The position numbers and the translations under genes were made by a program. From contig QNDJ01000082.1 in assembly GCA_003644825.1 (NCBI GenBank), positions 1 to 6,869 of the forward strand: a DNA stretch of 6,869 bases. The letters are read 5' to 3'. Positions 1 through 6,855 of this stretch are shown piece after piece. The stretch comes from Candidatus Zhuqueibacterota bacterium (GTDB taxonomy: Bacteria > SM23-31 > B21-G16). The notes beneath the pieces are model-generated. The model was not told the DNA's origin, did no database searches, and saw only the letters and a program-made list of their open reading frames with translations. How positions within the stretch are numbered: the first letter of the stretch is position 1; every line of letters begins with the position of its first letter.

Positions 1-17
1 AATATAGTTAATTCAAC

Positions 18-24
18 GGAGGAG
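18..24 (+). promoter_or_regulatory. Strong ribosome binding site of the M20 amidohydrolase
   Basis: The sequence GGAGGAG sits six bases before the ATG at 31. It is a near-perfect Shine-Dalgarno sequence and fixes the start codon of the hydrolase. The start of the downstream in-frame piece (ATG at 294) has only a weak CAGG before it, which argues that 31 is the true start of a longer gene. Confidence 0.8.
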
Positions 25-30
25 ACTGTT

Positions 31-1481
31 ATGAGAAATCTGTTGAGAACATTTCTTATTTTCATTTTATTAATACTCTTTAACCACAGCATATATCCCT
101 TTCAGAGAGAAGAAATAGATAAATTAAAAAAGGAAGTTATAAATTATATTGAAAAGAAAAAAGATTTAATAATATCAATGGGTGATTCAATCTGGGAATA
201 TGCTGAAACCGGTTTGAAAGAGTATAAATCAGTGCGCTTCTTATAAGTGTTCTTGAAAGAAATGGTTTTACAATTACCAGGAATGTTGCAGGTATGCCAA
301 CAGCATTTGTAGCGAGTTATGGGGAAGGAGAACCGGTTATTGGTATTCTTGCTGAATATGATGCTCTGCCGGGGTTATCTCAGAAGAGAGGGAGTTATAA
401 AAAAGAGCCAGAGAAACCTGGAGAACCCGGCCATGGATGTGGTCATAATATATTTGGTGCAGGATGTACAGGTGCGGCTATTGCTGTAAAAAGAATAATG
501 GAAAATCATAACCTTGAAGGAACTGTGAAGCTATTTGGATGCCCGGCTGAAGAAACTCTGATAGGGAAAGTATTTATGGCTAAATCGGGGTGTTTTGATG
601 GTCTGGATGCTGCAATAACCTGGCATCCGGGAAGTAAAAACCAGGTTTCTCTGGGAAGCAGTCAGGCAATGAATAGCTTTACAGTAGAATTTTATGGAAA
701 GACTGCCCATGCTGCTGCTGACCCCTGGGATGGAAGAAGTGCCCTCGATGCCGTAGAAATGATGGATTTCGGTATTAATCTGTTAAGAGAACACGTTAGA
801 CCCACTGCTCGAATCCATTATGTTATTACCAGTGGTGGAAAAGCACCAAATGTTGTTCCTGATTATGCAAAGGTATGGTACTATGTTAGAGATAAAGATA
901 GAAAAAACGTTGATGAAAATTATGAAAGAATTATGAAGATAGTTAAAGGAGCAGCTATAGCTACGGAAACAACCTTTAAGGTTAACCTTATAACCGGAGT
1001 TCATAGTGCCCTTGCTTGTAGAACCATTGCAGAAGTTCTTTACAAGAATTTGAAATATGCAGGCCCACCAGTATTCACTGATGAAGAACAGGAATTCGCA
1101 AAGAAAATCCAGAAAGAACTCGGTGTTCCTGAGAAAGGATTGAGTAAAAAAATAGAAGAATTTAAAAAACCTGAAGGCCCTTCAGGTGGTTCTACAGATG
1201 TGGCTGAAGTTAGCTGGATTACACCTACAGCACAATTCAATGCAGTGAGCTGGCCTCTCGGGGCACCGGGTCATAGCTGGGCAATTGTTACTTCTGTTGG
1301 TTCGTCAATCGGACATAAAGGAGCTATAACTGCATCCAAGGTAATTGCTCTTTCTGTTCTGGATTTACTCCTTGATAAAAGTATTATTATGAAAGCTCAA
1401 AAGGAATGGAGAGAAAAAACTAAAGGTATGAAATATAAAAGCCCTGTTCCAGCAGATAAGAAACCACCAGTTGAAAATTGA
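31..1481 (+). pseudogene. Frameshifted M20 metallo-amidohydrolase, AbgB-like, probably exported
   Basis: This is a zinc-dependent amidohydrolase/peptidase of the M20 family, closest to aminobenzoyl-glutamate utilization protein B, which cleaves amide bonds of small acylated amino acids; the substrate here is not known. The frame opened at 31 stops at 244-246, while the protein continues in another frame to 1481. Adding one A near 243 restores an unbroken protein of about 483 residues (E. coli AbgB is about 480). In restored numbering: a hydrophobic signal-like segment at 5-24; EYDALPG at 109-115; GHGCGHN at 134-140 with likely metal ligands C137 and H139; the Glu pair at 174-175 in CPAEE, holding the catalytic base; WHP with H199; the dimerisation-domain motif GKTAHAAADPWDG at about 223-235; GGSTDV, GAPGHSW and IGHKG (H429) near the C-terminus. 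Apart from the break every expected motif is present, so this is either a very recent pseudogene or a sequencing/assembly error. Family assignment is firm; function status is uncertain. Confidence 0.85.
238..248 (+). other. Frameshift site in the amidohydrolase gene
   Basis: Upstream codons read Glu-Tyr-Lys-Ser-Val-Arg-Phe-Leu and then hit TAA at 244-246. The other frame, read from 243, gives Ile-Ser-Val-Leu-Glu-Arg-Asn-Gly-Phe. If TTATAAGT is corrected to TTAATAAGT, the two halves join as Phe-Leu-Ile-Ser-Val-Leu-Glu, matching the amphipathic helix that follows the N-terminal region in M20 proteins. No classical X-XXY-YYZ slippery heptamer is present, so programmed frameshifting is unlikely. 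Confidence 0.8.
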
Positions 1482-1716
1482 TGTAAAAACTATCGTATGA
1501 TATAATATACCGCTCCTGTGGAGCTCATTTTTTCTTTTACTACAAACATATTATCTCTGAAGGGGTTTGAAAGAAAAAATTAATTAGGCTGGTTTCTACT
1601 TATTTGAAAAAGTATAATAATATTCGCTACAAAGTTTGTGTCTTCTTTGATTTTTCTCCGTTTTCAAGATTATTTTAATAATACTGGAACATCAAGGTTG
1701 TTTTATCTATATTCGG
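1482..1716. other. Intergenic gap between convergent genes
   Basis: These 235 AT-rich bases lie between the 3' ends of the + strand amidohydrolase and the - strand nfi. Apart from the hairpin at 1512-1538, I see no open frame with a plausible start, no tRNA-like fold and no direct repeat. No convincing hairpin with a T tract is visible on the - strand to end the nfi transcript. A TATAAT occurs at about 1613-1618 without a good -35 element. Confidence 0.6.
1512..1538 (+). terminator. Putative Rho-independent terminator after the amidohydrolase
   Basis: GCTCC (1512-1516), a TGT loop and GGAGC (1520-1524) form a five-base-pair, GC-rich stem. It is followed after three bases by TTTTTT and then CTTTT. 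It lies 31 bases after the hydrolase stop codon, the expected place for its terminator. The stem is short and the T run is displaced by TCA, so the call is moderate. Confidence 0.5.
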
Positions 1717-2397
1717 TTAAGAAAGTTTTATTCTCAATTTATTAACGAAATTATGGGCAACTCTTGTAGTTTCAGGTAATCGGTATTTTTTACAACAGGA
1801 GAGAACTATATTAATACTGTTATCAATGTCTATTTTATATCCTGGAGAAACATAGAGAGGTTTGACATTATCTTTTGTTCTTACAATTGCCCCGATTTTT
1901 TTTTCTTTATAAAACAAATAAACGAAGTCCCCCTTTTTTGTTCCTAAATTTTCGTAGTTCTCCCCGACAAGTTTACTCTTAGCACATCCGATAGAAGGGA
2001 TATTCAGAAGTAGACCGAGATGAGATGCCAGCCCGATTCCTCTGGGGTGAGCAATGCCCTGTCCATCACAGATTATCAAATCAGGTATATTCTTCAGCTT
2101 TCTGCAAGCCTCAATTAACGGTGGAACTTCTCTGAAACTTAGCAAACCCGGGATATATGGGAATGCGGCTGCACCAATGAACCAGGATTCTTCTAAAATC
2201 TGAAGGTCTGGATAAGAAAATATAATAATAGCAGCATATAATTTGTTAGTTTTTTTCGAATATGAGACGTCAGTTCCACCAATTTTTCTTATTGTTTTTT
2301 CTTTGAAGTTGAAAATGAGTTTCTTTTTCAGATTTTTTTGTAATGAAATAGCCTCTTTTGGTGTTAAATTCCACCTGTGAATCATTTCAATTTTCAT
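1717..2397 (-). CDS. nfi: Endonuclease V (deoxyinosine-specific)
   Basis: Endonuclease V recognises deaminated adenine (deoxyinosine) in DNA and cuts the second phosphodiester bond 3' of the lesion, starting alternative excision repair in the cytoplasm. The 226-residue protein has the usual family length and aligns almost position for position with the Thermotoga maritima enzyme as I recall it. The metal ligands and catalytic residues are D43 (GGTDVSY), E90 (SFRE), D111 (CDGQG), H117 and H126 (GIAHPRG, ASHLG), K140 (CAKSK) and H215 (VAHNF). The strand-separating wedge motif PYIPG is at 80-84. The start at 2397 keeps the N-terminal IHRWNLTPKEA motif in register, so I keep it although no Shine-Dalgarno sequence precedes it; GATATAAAA is the immediate upstream sequence. 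It begins 11 bases after the recD2 stop and is the last gene of the apparent argS-recD2-nfi operon. Translation may therefore be coupled to recD2. Appears intact. Confidence 0.97.
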   Translation of the reverse strand: MKIEMIHRWNLTPKEAISLQKNLKKKLIFNFKEKTIRKIGGTDVSYSKKTNKLYAAIIIFSYPDLQILEESWFIGAAAFPYIPGLLSFREVPPLIEACRKLKNIPDLIICDGQGIAHPRGIGLASHLGLLLNIPSIGCAKSKLVGENYENLGTKKGDFVYLFYKEKKIGAIVRTKDNVKPLYVSPGYKIDIDNSINIVLSCCKKYRLPETTRVAHNFVNKLRIKLS

Positions 2398-2408
2398 TTT
2401 TATATCAG

Positions 2409-4559
2409 TTAAAAGAGTTCATCAATTATAAGTTCTTTAAGATAAGTATATCGGTTTACAACTTTGTTATTGTTTACAGCTATGTACAGGGCTTTTTTTG
2501 TGCCAACAATAATGATAAGTTCTTTTGCCCGGGTAACCGCAGTATAAAGTAGATTTCTTTGAAGCATTATGTAATGCTGTGTGGTAAGAGGCATAACTAC
2601 AGCTTTGTATTCACTTCCCTGGGTTTTATGGACAGTAGCTGCATAGGATAATGTAAGTTCGTCGAGTTCATTAAATTCGTAAGGGACTTTTTTCCCGTCA
2701 AAGTTTACAACCAAATACTGGTTTTCAAGGTCTATTTTTATTATTCTTCCAATATCACCATTAAATACTTCTTTGTTGTAGTTATTTTTAATCTGCATTA
2801 CCTTATCGCCATTTCTGAACAGTTTAGTTCCTCTTTTAATTTCGATTTTTCCTGGATTCAGGCTGTTCTGTAGTATTTTATTTAAATGATGAGCCCCTGT
2901 TTCTCCTTTATACATAGGCGTTATCACCTGAATATCAGTAAAGGGAGAGTATCTATACCTGTATGGAAGCCTTTTCACCACAAGTTCTTTTATAACTTCA
3001 GCGGTTTCATTTGCTTCATTTTTATATATGAAGAAGAAATTGCTGTTTTTTTCAGTTTTTAACTCCGGGACAATTCCTCTGTTAATTTTATGAGCATTTG
3101 TGATAATTGTACTTTCAGCGGACTGCCTGAATACCTTTTCCAGTTTCACTACATCAATTTCCCTTGAATCTATTAAATCTTTCAATATGTTTCCCGGCCC
3201 TACCGATGGCAACTGGTCGGCATCTCCGATTAATATAACCCTGCTTTCATCAGGGATTCCCCTGAGCAAGCTGAACATCAGGGGTGTATCTATCATCGAG
3301 CTCTCATCAACAATAAATACATCCTTTTTAAGGGGTCTATTTTCATTTCTCATAAATTTCATTAATTTTGGATTAAATTCCAGCAATCGATGTATGGTTT
3401 TAGCCTCTCTTTTTGTTGTTTCTTCAAGTCGTTTAGCGGCTCTTCCTGTGGGTGCACAGAGGGCTACCTTCAGATTTTTTCTTTCAAAAAGTTCTATTAT
3501 TCCTTTGATGATGGTTGTTTTTCCCGTTCCGGGTCCCCCGGTTAGAATCAAGAATTTTGAATTTACAGCCTTTAATATTGCCTTTTTTTGTTCTTCCTCA
3601 TACTGTATTTTATTTTTTATTTCAATTAAGAAAATTTCATCTTTGATTTTTTCTTCCGGGATAAAATCTGTCTTTTTCGATAAAATATTTTTAATTTTTT
3701 TTGCTATTCCTTTTTCTGCTTCATAAAGATAGGGAAGATAGGCTCTATCTTTCTCGATAACCAACTTTTTTTCTTCTTTTAAAAGCTTATTCAGACCATC
3801 TTTTACATTTTTTATATTTACATCTAAGATTTCTGATGCATTTTTTAGCAGAATCTCAACAGGTATGTATGTGTGACCTTCTTCGGTTATTTCTCGCATT
3901 ATATGTATTAATCCTGCCATAATTCTTCTGATGGAGTTTTTATCTGTACCTGTATCTCTGGCGATTTTATCTGCAGTTTTAAAACCAATCCCTTCGATAT
4001 CATAAATCAACTGGTAAGGGTCATTTTTAAGAACATTTATTGCATTATCCTGATAAGTATTGATTATTTTTATTGCGTTATTTGTTCCGATGTTATGGGA
4101 TTGCAGGAAAATCATAATATCTTTAATGGCTTTTTGTTCCTGCCAGCTTTTTTTAATTAATTTTAACCGTTCTTTCCCAATGCCTTCAACTTTTCTCAAA
4201 AGGGAAGGTGATTTATCGAGGATTTCAAGGGTTTTTTCTTTGAACTGTTCAACAATTCTTTTTGCAAATACAGGTCCAATTCCTTTGATTAAGCCTGAGC
4301 CTAAATAACGCTGAATGTCTTCAGTTTCAACGGGTGTAATTGACCTGAAATTGTCTACAAGGAACTGTTTTCCATATTTTTGATGGTTTTTCCATTCACC
4401 CTTTAGTTCTGCTGGTTCACCCGCATTGAGAGGTGAAAAATAACCTGTAATAACAGTATCAGTTAATGGACTACCTGAAAGCTTGAATCTTGCAACTGTA
4501 AAACCGTTATCTGGATTTTGATAGATTATTTTATGTATTGTTCCTTTAATAGTTTCCAC
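2409..4559 (-). CDS. recD2: RecD2-type ATP-dependent 5'-3' DNA helicase
   Basis: This superfamily 1B helicase of the RecD2 (RecD-like, RecBC-independent) group unwinds DNA 5' to 3' and acts in DNA repair and replication-fork maintenance. At 716 residues it has normal family length. An N-terminal OB-like region (about 1-75) is followed by helix-hairpin-helix segments with GIG or EGIG turns at about 86-106, 121-135 and 187-200. These mark RecD2 and are absent from classical RecD. The helicase core follows: Q motif near Q324; Walker A GGPGTGKTT at 341-349; motif Ia CAPTGRAAKRL at 368-378; KTIHRLL at 387-393; Walker B with D418-E419; motif III GDADQLPSVGPG at 445-456; FRQS at 477-480; motif V ATVHKTQGSE at 641-650; motif VI YTAVTRAKE at 672-680. 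The start is a GTG at 4557-4559 preceded by AAAGGA eight bases upstream, with an in-frame stop shortly before. It begins 19 bases after the argS stop and is followed 11 bases later by nfi. No RecB or RecC gene is in the window. Intact. Confidence 0.97.
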   Translation of the reverse strand: METIKGTIHKIIYQNPDNGFTVARFKLSGSPLTDTVITGYFSPLNAGEPAELKGEWKNHQKYGKQFLVDNFRSITPVETEDIQRYLGSGLIKGIGPVFAKRIVEQFKEKTLEILDKSPSLLRKVEGIGKERLKLIKKSWQEQKAIKDIMIFLQSHNIGTNNAIKIINTYQDNAINVLKNDPYQLIYDIEGIGFKTADKIARDTGTDKNSIRRIMAGLIHIMREITEEGHTYIPVEILLKNASEILDVNIKNVKDGLNKLLKEEKKLVIEKDRAYLPYLYEAEKGIAKKIKNILSKKTDFIPEEKIKDEIFLIEIKNKIQYEEEQKKAILKAVNSKFLILTGGPGTGKTTIIKGIIELFERKNLKVALCAPTGRAAKRLEETTKREAKTIHRLLEFNPKLMKFMRNENRPLKKDVFIVDESSMIDTPLMFSLLRGIPDESRVILIGDADQLPSVGPGNILKDLIDSREIDVVKLEKVFRQSAESTIITNAHKINRGIVPELKTEKNSNFFFIYKNEANETAEVIKELVVKRLPYRYRYSPFTDIQVITPMYKGETGAHHLNKILQNSLNPGKIEIKRGTKLFRNGDKVMQIKNNYNKEVFNGDIGRIIKIDLENQYLVVNFDGKKVPYEFNELDELTLSYAATVHKTQGSEYKAVVMPLTTQHYIMLQRNLLYTAVTRAKELIIIVGTKKALYIAVNNNKVVNRYTYLKELIIDELF

Positions 4560-4567
4560 CCGAGAAA

Positions 4568-4573
4568 TCCTTT
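4568..4573 (-). promoter_or_regulatory. Ribosome binding site deciding the GTG start of recD2
   Basis: On the - strand AAAGGA precedes the GTG codon by eight bases and lies in the gap between argS and recD2. An in-frame TAA falls just upstream of this site, so GTG is the first usable start. Confidence 0.65.
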
Positions 4574-4578
4574 AAAAC

Positions 4579-6330
4579 TTACATTTTTTCAAGGGGCTCT
4601 ATGCCGAGAAGTTTTAGACCTTCTTTTAATACAATTAATGAAGCTTTACAGAGATTTACCCTTCCTGCTGTTAATTTTTTATTACCTGCGTTAAGAATGG
4701 AATGGTCATGATAAAATTTATTAAAAGCTTTAGCTACATTAAAAAGATAATTTGCCACCCTGGAGATATTATATGAGGATGCTGATTCGAAGACAATATC
4801 CGGGAATTTAGCCAGCAATTTTGATAGTTGAATTTCTTCAGGTGTGGTCATTAGAGAATAATCTGGAGATTCATTTATTTTGTTTCCCCCCATTCTCATA
4901 ACACTGGATATTCTGGCGTGAGTATACTGAACATAAGGACCTGTAGTTCCTTCGAAAGAAATGGATTCTTCAGGATTAAAAAATATATCTTTTAAGGGAT
5001 GAACCTTTAACAGGAAGTATTTTATTGCCCCTATTCCGATAGATTCAGCTATTTTTTCGAGTTCTTCTCCGTGTATATTTCTGTTTCTTTTCATTATTTC
5101 ATTTTTAGCAAGCTGATGAAGTTCATCCATAAGATTGTCAGCATCGACGACCTTTCCTTCTCTGGACTTCATTTTTCCTTCAGGAAGATATACCATTCCA
5201 TATCCGAGATGAAAACAATTTTTTGCCCATTCATATCCAAAAATATCAAGAACATTAAAAAGAACCTTGAAATGATATTTTTGTTCGGAAGCCACCACAA
5301 AGATCGAGCGCTCTATATTGAAGTCATTGAACTTCATTACAGTTGTACCTATATCTTGTGTAATATACACAGAAGTGCCGTCTTTTCTGAGAAGGACTTT
5401 TTTTTCCAGTCCTCTGTCCCTGAGGTCAATTACAATATCACCTTTAGAATCTTTATAACAGTGTCCCTCTTTTAGAGCCTTAAATACAATATCTTTTCCA
5501 AGTTTATATGTATCACTTTCATAATATATTTTATCGAACTTACATCCTAATCTTCTATATGTTTCATCAAAACCCTCATAAACCCAGTTGTTCATTTTTC
5601 TCCAGAGGTTCACCACATCTTTATCACCATTTTCCCATTTTATCAGCAGTTCCTGAGCTTCTTTTAAGAGAACGGGGTCTTTTTTTGCTTTCTGTTCAAA
5701 AAGGACGTAATAATCTCCAACAAAATGGTCTCCTTTTTTACCTTCAGATTCTGGAGTTTTACCATTACCCCAGAGTTTATAGGCAATCATTGATTTTGAA
5801 ATATGTATTCCTCTATCATTTACGAGGTTTACCCGATACACTCTGAAACCAGCTTTTTCAAGTATATTACTGAGTGCCATACCAATTGTGTTGTTTCTGA
5901 CGTGTCCGAGGTGTTGAGGTTTATTTGTATTAGGTGCAGAATACTCAATCATTATTCCTTTTCCATTACCAAGGTTAATTCTGCCATAAGATTCTTTCTG
6001 GAAAAGTATGTGATTGATTATGTCTGAGATAAAGATTTCATTCTTAAGGAAGAAGTTCAGGAAGGGACCACTGGTACATACTTTATCTATGAATTTGGTT
6101 GGTTTTATTTTTTCACTCAAATTATTAGAGATTTTTGCCGGATTATCCCTGATTTTTTTTGCCAGTTCAAAACAACTAAATCCAAAATCTCCCATTTTAG
6201 GGTCAGGAGGAATATCCAGGTTTATTTCTTCATATTCATATCCCAATCCGGGGTAAGCTGTTTTTATAGCCTCCAGAATAGCAGTTTTAAGAGAATCAAG
6301 AGGATTATCTTTCCAGATTTCTTTTTTCAA
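4579..6330 (-). CDS. argS: Arginyl-tRNA synthetase (class I)
   Basis: This enzyme charges tRNA-Arg with arginine using ATP and is essential for translation. The 583-residue protein has family length. The N-terminal Add1-type tRNA-binding domain spans about 1-110 with GDFGF at 47-51. The Rossmann catalytic core carries the HIGH signature as HLGH at 140-143, within SAPNTNKPQHLGH. NDRG is at 171-174 and the KMSKS-loop equivalent is KMKSREG at 386-392. The anticodon-binding DALR-type domain starts near GPYVQYTHARISS (464-476), and the protein ends in the typical LGIEPLEKM. The loop resembles the form I recall from Bacteroidota-like ArgRS. The start is TTG at 6328-6330, supported by AGAAGG ten bases upstream; the next Met is residue 46, too far into the protein, and an in-frame TAA lies upstream. 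It is the first gene of a likely operon with recD2 and nfi, driven from the divergent region shared with the XRE regulator. Intact. Confidence 0.98.
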   Translation of the reverse strand: MKKEIWKDNPLDSLKTAILEAIKTAYPGLGYEYEEINLDIPPDPKMGDFGFSCFELAKKIRDNPAKISNNLSEKIKPTKFIDKVCTSGPFLNFFLKNEIFISDIINHILFQKESYGRINLGNGKGIMIEYSAPNTNKPQHLGHVRNNTIGMALSNILEKAGFRVYRVNLVNDRGIHISKSMIAYKLWGNGKTPESEGKKGDHFVGDYYVLFEQKAKKDPVLLKEAQELLIKWENGDKDVVNLWRKMNNWVYEGFDETYRRLGCKFDKIYYESDTYKLGKDIVFKALKEGHCYKDSKGDIVIDLRDRGLEKKVLLRKDGTSVYITQDIGTTVMKFNDFNIERSIFVVASEQKYHFKVLFNVLDIFGYEWAKNCFHLGYGMVYLPEGKMKSREGKVVDADNLMDELHQLAKNEIMKRNRNIHGEELEKIAESIGIGAIKYFLLKVHPLKDIFFNPEESISFEGTTGPYVQYTHARISSVMRMGGNKINESPDYSLMTTPEEIQLSKLLAKFPDIVFESASSYNISRVANYLFNVAKAFNKFYHDHSILNAGNKKLTAGRVNLCKASLIVLKEGLKLLGIEPLEKM

Positions 6331-6340
6331 ATCTTTTTTA

Positions 6341-6346
6341 CCTTCT
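6341..6346 (-). promoter_or_regulatory. Ribosome binding site deciding the TTG start of argS
   Basis: AGAAGG on the - strand lies ten bases before the TTG start codon. No ATG or GTG is in frame between the upstream stop and residue 46, so this site and the TTG together define the start. Confidence 0.65.
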
Positions 6347-6360
6347 ATTGATTTTTAAAT

Positions 6361-6389
6361 AAAATAAAATCTTTTTAGGTAAAAAGCAA
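6361..6389 (-). promoter_or_regulatory. Putative sigma-70 promoter of the argS-recD2-nfi operon
   Basis: On the - strand TTGCTT (6384-6389) and TATTTT (6361-6366) are separated by exactly 17 bases. A start about seven bases on would give a leader of roughly 24 bases carrying the AGAAGG ribosome binding site. In such AT-rich DNA chance matches are frequent, so this is a reasoned candidate. The short leader leaves no room for a T-box or other riboswitch. Confidence 0.5.
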
Positions 6390-6399
6390 TATAAAAAAT

Positions 6400-6417
6400 G
6401 TTATTTCAAATAATAAC
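6400..6417. repeat. Inverted repeat between divergent promoters, candidate operator
   Basis: GTTATT (6400-6405) and AATAAC (6412-6417) are perfect inverted copies separated by six bases. The dyad lies between the argS promoter and the regulator promoter and directly abuts the regulator's -35 element. This is a typical place and size for a dimeric XRE repressor to bind. The arms are AT-rich, so a chance origin is possible. Confidence 0.35.
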
Positions 6418-6446
6418 TTGATTTTAATTGATAATATTATTATATT
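6418..6446 (+). promoter_or_regulatory. Putative sigma-70 promoter of the XRE regulator
   Basis: TTGATT (6418-6423) and TATATT (6441-6446) are spaced by exactly 17 bases, a good match to a housekeeping promoter. The predicted transcript start falls at about 6452-6454, at or next to the GTG codon of the regulator. The spacer holds the perfect palindrome ATAATATTAT (6431-6440), which could be a second binding site or simply AT-rich chance. Confidence 0.55.
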
Positions 6447-6453
6447 ATTTAGT

Positions 6454-6855
6454 GTGAGTGGGAATGTAAAAGTAAGTCTGGGAAATAGGATAAGATTTAT
6501 CAGGAAAACAAGGGGTTTAACCCTTGACGAAGTTGCGAAAAGGTGCGGTATATTTAAATCGAACCTGAGCAAAATTGAAAAGGGGCAGAGAAATCCAACT
6601 ACTGATACTCTTGAGAAAATTGCAAAAGCTCTCCAGTGCAGTATAAGGGATTTTTTTGAACCGGAGTATGTGAAAGACCCCAATCTTCCTCCTGGTTTAC
6701 AGGATCTGATCAGTGATGAAAAAACTATGAAACTGATGAATATAACTGAAGAAGAAATTGAATGGATGAGGTCCATAAGATTCAGACCCGGTCAACAACC
6801 AACAAAAGATACATACATTGATATGCTCTACATTTATAGAAACCTCATAATATAA
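6454..6855 (+). CDS. XRE-family helix-turn-helix transcriptional regulator
   Basis: This is a small cytoplasmic DNA-binding protein of 133 residues from the chosen GTG; its target and signal are unknown. A Cro/C1-type helix-turn-helix domain covers about residues 8-66: LGNRIRFIRKTRGLTLDEVA, then a recognition-helix region KSNLSKIEKGQRNPTTDTL, then a closing helix IAKALQCSIRDFFE. The remaining C-terminal part (about 67-133) is charged. It contains LPPGLQDLI and ITEEEIEWMRSIRF, likely short helices for dimerisation or ligand sensing; no known sensor domain is evident. The open frame extends upstream to a TTG at 6418, but that overlaps the best promoter and would add a run of Ile and Leu from AT-rich promoter DNA. 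I therefore chose the GTG at 6454, which lacks a Shine-Dalgarno sequence and may be read from a leaderless transcript. It is divergent from argS and may regulate itself through the nearby dyad. The stop is TAA at 6853-6855, with only 14 bases left in the window after it. Confidence 0.88.
   Translation: MSGNVKVSLGNRIRFIRKTRGLTLDEVAKRCGIFKSNLSKIEKGQRNPTTDTLEKIAKALQCSIRDFFEPEYVKDPNLPPGLQDLISDEKTMKLMNITEEEIEWMRSIRFRPGQQPTKDTYIDMLYIYRNLII

Noticed and set aside
238-248. Programmed ribosomal frameshift in the amidohydrolase
   Set aside because: No slippery heptamer is visible and I see no strong stem-loop directly downstream. I also know of no M20 family member that uses frameshifting.
294-1481. 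Treating the second piece as an independent, correctly started gene from ATG 294
   Set aside because: It would lack the conserved N-terminal helix and signal region and has only a weak ribosome binding site, whereas the upstream frame supplies exactly the missing part.
1629-1639. Palindrome ACAAAGTTTGT as a terminator of the nfi operon
   Set aside because: The arms leave no room for a loop and no T tract follows on the - strand.
1482-1716. Small RNA or small protein in the convergent gap
   Set aside because: No start with a ribosome binding site, no stable fold beyond the hairpin at 1512-1524, and no promoter with both elements could be seen.
3100-3726. Open frame of 208 codons on the + strand inside recD2
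   Set aside because: It is fully antisense to the helicase core of an intact recD2. Its product shows no recognisable domain and is explained by the codon bias of the true gene.
6418-6453. TTG at 6418 as start of the XRE regulator
   Set aside because: It would add 12 residues, mostly Ile and Leu, encoded by promoter-like AT-rich DNA. No ribosome binding site precedes it, and it coincides with the -35 element.
6375-6776. Open frame of 133 codons on the - strand over the XRE gene
   Set aside because: It is antisense to a clear helix-turn-helix gene and runs into the divergent control region, with no recognisable domain.
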